Below are positions 21,401 to 27,488 of a stretch of DNA of 64,000 nt, one piece after another. The DNA lies in NCBI GenBank assembly GCA_910586345.1, contig CAJUHC010000001.1:30656-94655 (forward strand), in the 5' to 3' direction. This stretch comes from an uncultured Christensenella sp. Its GTDB lineage: Bacteria; Bacillota; Clostridia; Christensenellales; Borkfalkiaceae. Every line of letters starts with the position of its first letter. Position 1 is the stretch's first letter. The notes beneath the pieces were generated by a model, which saw only the letters and a list, made by a program, of their open reading frames with translations, did no database searches and had not been told where the DNA came from. The translations under genes and the position numbers were made by a program.

Positions 21401-21757
21401 AATCCCGACGGCACCCGCGGCGCGGTATTGTATATCGACTTCGTCCATACCACGTATTACAGTCTGACAAGCGAAGACGGCAAAAAGATATATTATCCCA
21501 CTCTTTATGAGTTAATCACCCTTTACAACCGTTTCGACAGCGATACGAAAGCAGAGTTATTGGAATATTACAAACTTGCAACCGCAAGAGACGAGTCCGA
21601 CGAACTTTACGGTCTTATCGAGGCTGACGGCAGATTGGTTGAAATACTCAGAAAGTATATGAACGACAGTTACAACGACAATCCTAACGAAGATAACCGC
21701 GCTTGGGAAATGTTCGCTTGCTACTACGAAACGTACGGAACTCCCGAACAAAATTAA
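18467..21757 (+). CDS. Lipoprotein with TlpA-like thioredoxin domain and large C-terminal region
   Basis: 1096 residues. A signal peptide ends in a lipobox, ALAAC, so the protein is tethered outside the membrane. A beta-sandwich-like region (about 40-125) precedes a TlpA/redoxin domain (about 140-300) with the active site C180-Q-P-C183 in FWGTQCQPC and a cis-Pro loop at YPTTYVIDRYG. The remaining 780 residues are rich in Asp, Asn and Tyr, without a family I recognise; parts look like carbohydrate-binding sandwiches (ESLSFDYYINTHSTNNALYV). Strong AAGGAGGTT before the ATG. A 1.1 kb-residue carrier is very large for TlpA proteins, which are usually 150-200 residues. It probably reduces or isomerises disulfides outside the cell; the partner of the C-terminal part is unknown. 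Confidence 0.8.
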   Translation: MSIFRKILIAVLALSITVCAGIALAACKDDNKILNPDGETVFNGNYEITVKSQGGLLLDGIKLTFEKDGVQYGEQCITKQGKATIKLAPDVYDVKVDTSAKNGYFVPAGAEYKTKADSKDVSVILTSKVIESETPANTKYQLGDVMYDFSFVDVDGVTHKLSETLKTKNTVVLNFWGTQCQPCKNEFPALQSAYDSYKNKLELFALSSYATSMNGADTEADIIKFRDVDNKGAYKFPMALDTETKIYSYFDLSKGYPTTYVIDRYGVVAWRLAGTNPNEASWRAVFGKYTSDNYSQSINPGGSIGGDENIDRVPPDEGLSTPASEDIRNAICNNIAQEDVEFYFNEDNPNADTNWPWQIGEKDGNKYLYASNVNTKESWSTIYCNLTLNGGESLSFDYYINTHSTNNALYVVANGAIICELFGESDGWLTQQVYTANRRTTLNISFVYIKNDAVLEDTPVYIDNIKIFNPAESGEPLDIAYSVTDNTEFKDNKYNVKLELDDEGLYHYVNGENNSILYADILGVASWAEKHFGSTTFEFLAEDAETPSTYRSSLYYLAYFKMSNLQGVGLEFNFGYTDAIIKLYNLQAFATSGNGYLPVTEEVKEMICAFINYAYEIGIVDDEYYDDQWLEFCYYFKHWNSEHIYIDKNLYIDEVPVEYVSATDSYVVNSETGHADKNVYIDFHDNGVFGVIVNNRLKYYSLEDAINAEMFASVYGNNYTEIMKSYLKAADANEGELKGFVKADKKLTDILGETLRYTESILEMVCDADWKIFANCYRLGDCDTAKNPLKGLIFDFAYDAQLGTNNVEIKEIININAPEYEAGGGIKFKFTPETSGVHLFSSSYKSNADPRILVYNSEFNLIAEQENDIRYDHFNLENPDNFYLYVNLNANETYYITASLNGLAQATYKMDISYVAPYVEMLRVATTGDGTWLPRPSLDENGNIKYDENGEIVYNWNDTYYDAVETAYDRSADVYRVSNPDGTRGAVLYIDFVHTTYYSLTSEDGKKIYYPTLYELITLYNRFDSDTKAELLEYYKLATARDESDELYGLIEADGRLVEILRKYMNDSYNDNPNEDNRAWEMFACYYETYGTPEQN

Positions 21758-21770
21758 TGTCGGTAAAGTT

Positions 21771-21800
21771 AAAAAAGTCTCTCTCACGGGAGACTTTTTT
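21771..21800 (+). terminator. Terminator after the thioredoxin lipoprotein
   Basis: AAAAAAGTCTC (21771-21781) pairs with GAGACTTTTTT (21790-21800), giving an 11 bp stem with a U-run. Confidence 0.85.
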
Positions 21801-21860
21801 ATTGCCCTTTCGGCAAATATGGTATATAATATATTTAATATTTTTAAAGGAGTACAGACA

Positions 21861-22283
21861 ATGAAAATAATTAAACGCATTTCGCTTATTCTTGCCGTTG
21901 CGCTTGCAGTCGTATGTATGGGCGCGTTGGCTTCGGCTTGTAATTCCGCAACGGATTTTACTATTACCGTCTACTATTCGGACGGAACGACGTTAGTTGA
22001 CGGCAGTACGGAGAAATACGGTATTCAGATTTGCTATTTGGATACGGATACTAACGAGCTCGTAAGTTGCAGTACCGCGGAAGGCTTGGTAGGAGCCGAC
22101 GGGAAAGCGACTATAAACATTGACGCGGTTGAAGCGGAAGCTCCCCAATCGGGAAATATCAAATACGAAGTTCACGTGCTTTCCGTCGACGGAACCGAAG
22201 AACTCAAAGAGAACGTATACGTAAGCCGTTCAAACGCTTCCGTCAAAGTAGTTCTTAAAAACGTAAACGCGCCTGCAAAATAA
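21861..22283 (+). CDS. Small lipoprotein, function unknown
   Basis: 140 residues from ATG 21861, eight bases behind AAAGGAG. Signal peptide with a lipobox ALASAC, followed by a single beta-rich domain (FTITVYYSDGTTLVDGSTEKYGI) of the type seen at the N-terminus of the preceding thioredoxin lipoprotein (residues about 40-125 there). The similarity of layout suggests they share a small binding module. An upstream in-frame start at 21819 is unlikely because no ribosome site precedes it. No function can be assigned. Confidence 0.75.
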   Translation: MKIIKRISLILAVALAVVCMGALASACNSATDFTITVYYSDGTTLVDGSTEKYGIQICYLDTDTNELVSCSTAEGLVGADGKATINIDAVEAEAPQSGNIKYEVHVLSVDGTEELKENVYVSRSNASVKVVLKNVNAPAK

Positions 22284-22329
22284 ATTAATTTAAAAGACTC
22301 CCCTTTTCACATTGTATATTTTAGGGATA

Positions 22330-22365
22330 AAAGCAAGGAATTTATTAATTATTTTTCCTTGCTTT
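22330..22365 (+). terminator. Terminator after the small lipoprotein
   Basis: AAAGCAAGGAA (22330-22340) pairs with TTCCTTGCTTT (22355-22365), followed by TT. Confidence 0.8.
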
Positions 22366-22424
22366 TTAAATTAAAATGTTTAATGGTTTATGTTGCTTTA
22401 AACGGTAACTTATAGAAGGAAAAA

Positions 22425-22997
22425 ATGGAATACACATTACAAGATAAATTCAGTTTTATAAAACGCGATATTGTAAAGTATACATCGAAGAATCCCGTTG
22501 CAATCGTCAAAGAAATGATGCACAAGGACTATATAAACATTCACGGACCCGAGCATCATTTTCTTGACGGCGCCGCATTTGCAACCGCAATGAAAAACGC
22601 AGGCGGTAAATTCAGCCTTGACGAGTGTTTGAATGAACTTGAAAACAGAGCGGCAAAAATGCCGGGAGCAATGTGCGCTTATTGGGGCGTTTGCGGTTCG
22701 ACGGCGTCCGTTGCGGCAGTTCTGTCGATAATACACAAGACGAGTCCGTTAAGCACGGATACTTACTATAAAGACAATATGGAATTCACTTCCGCAGTTC
22801 TTTCTCAAATGAGCAAAATCGGAGGGGCGAGATGTTGTAAGAGAAACGCATTTTTGTCCCTTTCTTACGGGGTAAAATTCGTAAAGAAAAATTACGGTAT
22901 CGAAATGGAAATAGACGATATTGTTTGCGAGTTCACACAAAAGAACAAACAGTGCTTGGGGAATAAGTGCCCATTTCATTTTGCAAATAAAATTTAA
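22425..22997 (+). CDS. DUF5714 domain protein
   Basis: 190 residues, soluble, cysteine-rich. The pattern matches DUF5714: HHFLDGAAFATAM, PGAMCAYWGVCGSTASV, GGARCCKRNAFLSL and a C-terminal CEFTQKNKQCLGNKCPFH. The eight or so conserved cysteines suggest metal or Fe-S binding, but no activity is known for the family. AGAAGGA precedes the ATG. It stands between redox genes on both sides, which is a weak contextual hint at a redox role. Confidence 0.8.
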   Translation: MEYTLQDKFSFIKRDIVKYTSKNPVAIVKEMMHKDYINIHGPEHHFLDGAAFATAMKNAGGKFSLDECLNELENRAAKMPGAMCAYWGVCGSTASVAAVLSIIHKTSPLSTDTYYKDNMEFTSAVLSQMSKIGGARCCKRNAFLSLSYGVKFVKKNYGIEMEIDDIVCEFTQKNKQCLGNKCPFHFANKI

Positions 22998-23054
22998 GTA
23001 AAGTCGTAAAATTTAGTATAAATATCATTATTAACTTAATAAACGTTAAAAAAC

Positions 23055-23092
23055 ATAGTACGCTATACTTCGAAAACGAAGACAGCGTACTA
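23055..23092. terminator. Terminator between convergent genes
   Basis: ATAGTACGCT (23055-23064) pairs with AGCGTACTAT (23083-23092), with an inner CTTCG/CGAAG helix. It lies between the DUF5714 gene and the minus-strand ferredoxin-thioredoxin gene and is followed by a short T-rich stretch. Confidence 0.7.
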
Positions 23093-23160
23093 TTAATTTT
23101 ACTTTATTTATCCACAGGAGAAAATTCCTGCAACAAGCGCCCTTATGGAGCATTTTTTAT

Positions 23161-24804
23161 TTACTTATTCATAGCGGCTTGTATTTCCGTATCCAGAATT
23201 TCGTAAGTAAGCTTTCCGTTGACGGTAAAGGTTATTACGCCGTCTTTATCGAGTATCAGCGTTCTGGGAGCCGCAGGCGCAGTTACGCTGCTGTCGAACG
23301 ATTTGAAAATGTTTTCCTGCGTGTCGTGGGTAAACAATAAATTCCATTCATTGAAACCGAGCCTGTCGATAACTGTCTGAACTCCTTCGTCGTTTACGCT
23401 GTTGTTGATATGAACTATTATTATGTCGACGTCGTCGCCGTAATGCTCCTTTGCCTCTCTGAAATCGGGCAGCTCCTCTTTACAGGGGTCGCAGGTCGTA
23501 TACCAGAAATTTATTACGGTTACGGTTCCGTAGAAATCGGAAAGCTTAATGCTTTCGATTTTTTCACCGTCGTCATTGTAAGCGCCTGCCGTATCGTAAA
23601 CTGTTCCGAAAGTGAAATCGGGGAACTGCTCGCCTACGTCGTACTTTTTATCGGCGACTTCGGCAACCGAGAAGAAATTATAGTAGACGAGCGCGGTTAC
23701 AAGCACTGCGAGAGCGAGAGCCCAAGCGGAGAATTGAAGCCAGAAACTTCTCTTCTTTATTTTTCTTTTAACCGCTTCCGCTTTGTCCTCAGCCGTCTGA
23801 ACCGTTTCAACCGGGCTTAATTGCGCTTCAGCAACGTTAGCCTCCGATACCGTGGTTTGTTCCACTTTCTCGGCAGTTATAGTTTTAACGGAAACTTTTT
23901 CTTCTTCCGTAACTGACGTATCTATTCCCGCAAGTACCAATTTGCTTCCCTTCCAGCTTATCGCTTTCGTAGGACAAACGGGAATACACTCTCCGCAGTT
24001 TATACACTCGTGGTCGCCGACGTGCTTAATATCCATTTTACAGGTCTGAATACACATTCCGCAATCGACGCATTTCTGTCTGTCGAGTTTGACGCCTATA
24101 AGCGCGATTTTGTTGAAGAACCCGTAAATCGCGCCGAGCGGACAGAAGAAACGGCAGAAACAACGGTAAATAAACACGCTCGCTACGATAAACGCGACTA
24201 ACAGACAGAATTTCCAGGTAAACAGATAACCGAGTCTGTTGAAAAGCGAAGCGTTGCTACTGTTCACCAGCAGCCCTCCCGCGCCGCCGAAAGTTCCGGC
24301 GGGACATATATATTTACAGAATGCGGGCACTCCGTTATAAAGCAACGGGACCGCAATAACCAGAACCGCGAGCAGAACGTATTTTAAATACGATAAAAAT
24401 CTCGTATAACGGCTCTTTTTGAGCTTAGGAGTTTTTATTTTGTAAAGCAGTTCCTGACCCAAACCTACGGGACAGAAAAATCCGCAAATAGTCCTTGCAA
24501 ATATCAGTCCGAGCAAACCGAGTATACCGAGTATGTAATACGGCGCAGTGGTATTCGAGTGGGCAAGCGAGTCCTGTAAAGCTCCGAGCGGACACGCGGT
24601 TACCGCTCCCGGACAGGAATAACAATTCAATCCCGGGGTACACAGCTTTTTCGTACCGCCCTGATAAATATCTCCCGCAATAAAACCCTTTAAATTTGCG
24701 TTAAACAGCAATGCCGAATATATCTGTATGAGCCGACGCTTCGAGGGCGCGTGGTTTTTAAACCACAGTCCGGCTTTTTTGAAAAAACTTTTAACCTTAG
24801 CCAA
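23161..24804 (-). CDS. Membrane ferredoxin (NapH/CcoG type) fused to a TlpA-like thioredoxin
   Basis: 547 residues. Residues 1-260 form a polytopic NapH-like part with cysteine clusters between helices (CYSCPGAVTACP, CGFFCPVG, CKYICPAG, CRFFCPLGA). Two ferredoxin 4Fe-4S motifs follow (CVDCGMCIQTCKMDI and CINCGECIPVCPTKA), then a linker, a last helix near 355-375 and an extracytoplasmic thioredoxin domain with C438-D-P-C441 in FWYTTCDPCKEELP. The chain suggests electron flow from cytoplasmic iron-sulfur centres to an outside disulfide. The start is TTG 24804, overlapping the end of the preceding gene by 8 bp, with AGGA and GGAG upstream. The domain calls are solid; the direction of electron flow is inferred. 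Confidence 0.88.
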   Translation of the reverse strand: MAKVKSFFKKAGLWFKNHAPSKRRLIQIYSALLFNANLKGFIAGDIYQGGTKKLCTPGLNCYSCPGAVTACPLGALQDSLAHSNTTAPYYILGILGLLGLIFARTICGFFCPVGLGQELLYKIKTPKLKKSRYTRFLSYLKYVLLAVLVIAVPLLYNGVPAFCKYICPAGTFGGAGGLLVNSSNASLFNRLGYLFTWKFCLLVAFIVASVFIYRCFCRFFCPLGAIYGFFNKIALIGVKLDRQKCVDCGMCIQTCKMDIKHVGDHECINCGECIPVCPTKAISWKGSKLVLAGIDTSVTEEEKVSVKTITAEKVEQTTVSEANVAEAQLSPVETVQTAEDKAEAVKRKIKKRSFWLQFSAWALALAVLVTALVYYNFFSVAEVADKKYDVGEQFPDFTFGTVYDTAGAYNDDGEKIESIKLSDFYGTVTVINFWYTTCDPCKEELPDFREAKEHYGDDVDIIIVHINNSVNDEGVQTVIDRLGFNEWNLLFTHDTQENIFKSFDSSVTAPAAPRTLILDKDGVITFTVNGKLTYEILDTEIQAAMNK

Positions 24805-25606
24805 GTCCTATACACTCCAGACAGATAGTTACGGCTTTATCGAAAATACCGGAAACGTTGCCGTTACACGCGCCGGCTATAATAAACGAAAAAGCTACGC
24901 AACCGACACAGACCTGTATGCCGAGTTTGAAATATTTATGATTCAGTATTTCATATATTTTACCGTGTACTAATTGTACGGGTTTATTTCCTGATGCAAG
25001 CTTTTTGGCATGTTCAATTTGCTTCTTTGCCGAAATACCTTCGTAAACGCTGATTGCACTAGCAAACACGAACACCGAGAAAAACCAGGGCAGAATATTT
25101 TTAGCGGCTTGCAGGACTTCTTTCGTCGCATTATCAGAAAACGTAAAACTCGACGGCAATGCCAGATACACTATCGAATACACGATTCCCGCCAGTGCGA
25201 CCGACGAACAGCATAGCCACAGTATTTTCAATATCTTTTCTTCGCGTTTGATAAATCCGTAACTTTCCGCGAGTTCCTCGCCGACGTTGACGGGCATACG
25301 CTTTTTTAAACGCATAAGCGAATAGCGCGGGTCTTTATATGGTGATTTTTTAGGCTTTACGGGAAATACCTCCCAAACGATAAACCCTCCGACAATCATT
25401 ACCGCCCAAATCCAGAAAGCAGGCGATATATGGAAAAACCGCTCGGAAAGACCTTCCTGAGTGAATGTAAATTTATTATCCCCGACGGGACCCGTGAAAT
25501 AGTTGTCGAGTACCTGCCAGATAAACAAAGCTCCGACTATTGCCGTCATAACGCCGAGTGCAATGCCATAATAAAGACGAACCGTTTTGTTTGTCTTTTC
25601 GTTCAT
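24797..25606 (-). CDS. Membrane protein with CD1871A-type CxxC tail
   Basis: 269 residues from ATG 25606, five bases after GGAGG (the GTG at 25612 overlaps that site). About five membrane helices with a cytoplasmic loop in between. The last 45 residues end in AVTICLECIGLG, the signature of the short CD1871A family CxxC proteins that accompany NapH-like thioredoxin fusions in Clostridia. Here that module is fused to the end of a much longer membrane protein. It lies directly upstream of, and overlaps, the ferredoxin-thioredoxin gene, so the two are co-translated. Probably a partner in the same electron path. Confidence 0.75.
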   Translation of the reverse strand: MNEKTNKTVRLYYGIALGVMTAIVGALFIWQVLDNYFTGPVGDNKFTFTQEGLSERFFHISPAFWIWAVMIVGGFIVWEVFPVKPKKSPYKDPRYSLMRLKKRMPVNVGEELAESYGFIKREEKILKILWLCCSSVALAGIVYSIVYLALPSSFTFSDNATKEVLQAAKNILPWFFSVFVFASAISVYEGISAKKQIEHAKKLASGNKPVQLVHGKIYEILNHKYFKLGIQVCVGCVAFSFIIAGACNGNVSGIFDKAVTICLECIGLG

Positions 25607-25639
25607 ATACACCTCCGCTTTTTTTATAATTATACATTT

Positions 25640-25668
25640 ATTATATCAACTTATACATTTAAAGTCAA
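25640..25668 (-). promoter_or_regulatory. Promoter of the CxxC / ferredoxin-thioredoxin pair
   Basis: On the minus strand TTGACT (25663-25668), 17 bp, TATAAT (25640-25645). The leader before ATG 25606 is about 27 nt and contains the GGAGG. Confidence 0.8.
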
Positions 25669-25741
25669 GTAATTTATCATTGTAAATTTGTCAAGCGTTT
25701 GCGAGTAGTTTTTTAGAAATTTTTAAGAATTTTTCTTGAAG

Positions 25742-25781
25742 ACTACTAAAAACACCTCTTGGAGAAGTGTTTTTCGGTAGT
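25742..25781. terminator. Orphan terminator-like hairpin in a divergent region
   Basis: Long interrupted stem: ACTAC with GTAGT, AAAAACAC with GTGTTTTT and TCT with AGA around a short loop. It lies outside both divergent promoters, so it does not end or attenuate either neighbouring gene. It may close a short unrecognised transcript or insulate the two promoters. Confidence 0.55.
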
Positions 25782-25838
25782 AAGCATATCAAATTATATG
25801 GGAAAAGTCAAGCAAATAGCTATCATTTATGGAAGTAC

Positions 25839-25867
25839 TTGACAATGCGTCCGCGATAGAGTATCCT
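25839..25867 (+). promoter_or_regulatory. Promoter of the cysteine desulfidase family gene, leaderless layout
   Basis: TTGACA (25839-25844), 17 bp, TATCCT (25862-25867). The ATG begins at 25874, seven bases beyond the -10 box, and there is no Shine-Dalgarno, so the mRNA probably starts at the A of the ATG. Confidence 0.65.
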
Positions 25868-25873
25868 TAATGT

Positions 25874-27148
25874 ATGAACGAAAGAAAATACCAAGGATAC
25901 ATATCTGTTTTAAGGGAAGAACTCCTGCCGGCAATGGGCTGTACGGAACCTATCGCCGTTGCATACGCTTCTTCGCTCGCCCGCGAAGCTTTGGGCGAAT
26001 TGCCCGAACGCATCGAAATAAGCGTAAGCGGAAACATATTAAAGAACGTAAAAAGCGTAATCGTACCTAATACGGGCGGACTTAAAGGAGTTGCCGCCGC
26101 GGCAGCCGCGGGAATTATCGCGGGAAAAGCCGATAAAAAGTTACAGGCGCTGGAAGACGTTACGTTCGAGCAGCGGTCTGAAATCGCGGAATATTTAAAA
26201 ACCTGTTCCTTTAAAGTAAACCACGCTCAGTCGGGATGCGTATTCGATATTTGCATAAAAGCGTTCGCGGGAGTCCACAGCTCGTTCGTGCGCATAGAAG
26301 GACATCATACGAACGTCGTTAAAGTCGAAAAAGACGGAGAAAAACTTTTAAGCGGGAACGAAATCTACGAAACAGATTCAAAACTTACGGACAGAAGCAT
26401 TTTAAACGTAAAAGACATAACCGAATTTGCGGATACAGTAAAAATTCGGGATATAGACGGGATTATCTCTAAACAAATCGAATACAATACCGCCATAGCC
26501 GAAGAGGGTTTGAATAACGATTACGGCGCGCGTGTCGGTAAAATATTGATAAAAGCTTTCGGAAACGGAGTACATAATCTTGCAAAAGCTACCGCGGCGG
26601 CAGGCTCTGACGCGAGAATGAACGGCTGTTCTCTGCCCGTTGTTATAGTTTCGGGAAGCGGGAACCAAGGTATGACTGCTTCTCTTCCCGTCGTCGTTTA
26701 CGCGAAACATCTCAACGTTTCAAGAGAGAAGCTTATCCGCGCTGTTGCGCTTTCGGACCTTATAACGGTTCATCTGAAAACGGGCATAGGCAGGCTTTCG
26801 GCTTACTGCGGTGCAGTCAGCGCGGGCGCGGGCGCGGGCGCGGGAATATGCTACCTTTACGGCGGAAGCTACGAAGATATAGCGCATACTATAGTAAACG
26901 CGCTTGCAATCGATTCCGGACTCATCTGCGACGGCGCTAAATCGAGTTGCGCCGCAAAAATAGCGTCGGCAGTCGACGCGGGACTTACGGGTATGGAAAT
27001 GTGCAGAAGCGGAAGCGAATTTAAAGGCGGCGACGGTATTTTAGAGAGCGGAGTCGAAAAAACAATCGATAACGTAGGCGACCTCGCCCGTATAGGTATG
27101 AGGGAAACCGACGAAGAAATAATAAGAATAATGATTAAAAGTTTATAA
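25874..27148 (+). CDS. L-cysteine desulfidase / L-serine dehydratase alpha family (UPF0597)
   Basis: 424 residues. The N-terminus contains LLPAMGCTEPIAVAYA with C23, and later GNQGMTASLPVVVYA, AYCGAVSAGAGAGAG, CDGAKSSCAAKIASA and GGDGI, all hallmarks of the UPF0597/CdsB family. Members carry a 4Fe-4S cluster held by such cysteines and cleave L-cysteine to sulfide, ammonia and pyruvate or have a related activity. Cytoplasmic. Start ATG 25874 fits the family N-terminus although there is no ribosome site, in keeping with a leaderless message. A GCGGGC hexamer repeat at about 26819-26845 encodes the AGAGAGAG stretch. The exact substrate is uncertain. Confidence 0.85.
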   Translation: MNERKYQGYISVLREELLPAMGCTEPIAVAYASSLAREALGELPERIEISVSGNILKNVKSVIVPNTGGLKGVAAAAAAGIIAGKADKKLQALEDVTFEQRSEIAEYLKTCSFKVNHAQSGCVFDICIKAFAGVHSSFVRIEGHHTNVVKVEKDGEKLLSGNEIYETDSKLTDRSILNVKDITEFADTVKIRDIDGIISKQIEYNTAIAEEGLNNDYGARVGKILIKAFGNGVHNLAKATAAAGSDARMNGCSLPVVIVSGSGNQGMTASLPVVVYAKHLNVSREKLIRAVALSDLITVHLKTGIGRLSAYCGAVSAGAGAGAGICYLYGGSYEDIAHTIVNALAIDSGLICDGAKSSCAAKIASAVDAGLTGMEMCRSGSEFKGGDGILESGVEKTIDNVGDLARIGMRETDEEIIRIMIKSL

Positions 27149-27155
27149 AAAATCT

Positions 27156-27184
27156 TAAAAGCGCGGAAAATATCCGCGCTTTTA
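27156..27184 (+). terminator. Terminator after the desulfidase family gene
   Basis: TAAAAGCGCGGA (27156-27167) pairs with TCCGCGCTTTTA (27173-27184), a 12 bp stem with a five-base loop. Confidence 0.85.
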
Positions 27185-27194
27185 ATAAATTACG

Positions 27195-27232
27195 AAAACG
27201 GAGCCGCGGTTTTAAAACCGTGACTCCGTTTT
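27195..27232 (-). terminator. Terminator at the end of the Opp operon
   Basis: AAAACGGAG (27195-27203) pairs with CTCCGTTTT (27224-27232) with an inner CGGTTTT/AAAACCG helix. It lies two bases past the end of the last gene of the minus-strand operon and can act in both directions. Confidence 0.8.
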
Positions 27233-27233
27233 A

Positions 27234-27488
27234 TTACGACGTAAACCACAAATACAGCAATATGGCGACCACTCCCATCGAAGCGATAAATATGCCCAAC
27301 GGAAGCAATATAGCCGAAAACATACCACGTACCATCTGCCAATATTCTTTACGGCTGACTTTGCGTTTTTCTTTTTTGTCCTTTTTGTTCTTCGACGAAG
27401 GGTCGTACCACGCAAAACCTTCCACGTTCATATCCGCAAAAGTGGTTTCGGTATCCAAACCTTCGTCCTTTTTATTCTTTCGGGACAT
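27234..27488 (-). CDS. Small single-helix membrane protein ending the Opp operon
   Basis: 84 residues. The first 50 are highly charged (many Lys, Glu and Asp), then one or two closely spaced membrane helices, ILLPLGIFIASMGVVAILLYL. It overlaps the end of the OppF-like gene by 17 bp, which implies translational coupling. No family is recognised. It may be an accessory or assembly subunit of the transporter; that is a guess from position only. Confidence 0.65.
   Translation of the reverse strand: MSRKNKKDEGLDTETTFADMNVEGFAWYDPSSKNKKDKKEKRKVSRKEYWQMVRGMFSAILLPLGIFIASMGVVAILLYLWFTS

Noticed and set aside
23108..23116. A perfect DnaA box TTATCCACA downstream of the ferredoxin-thioredoxin gene
   Set aside because: It is alone; single matches are expected by chance in a window of this size.
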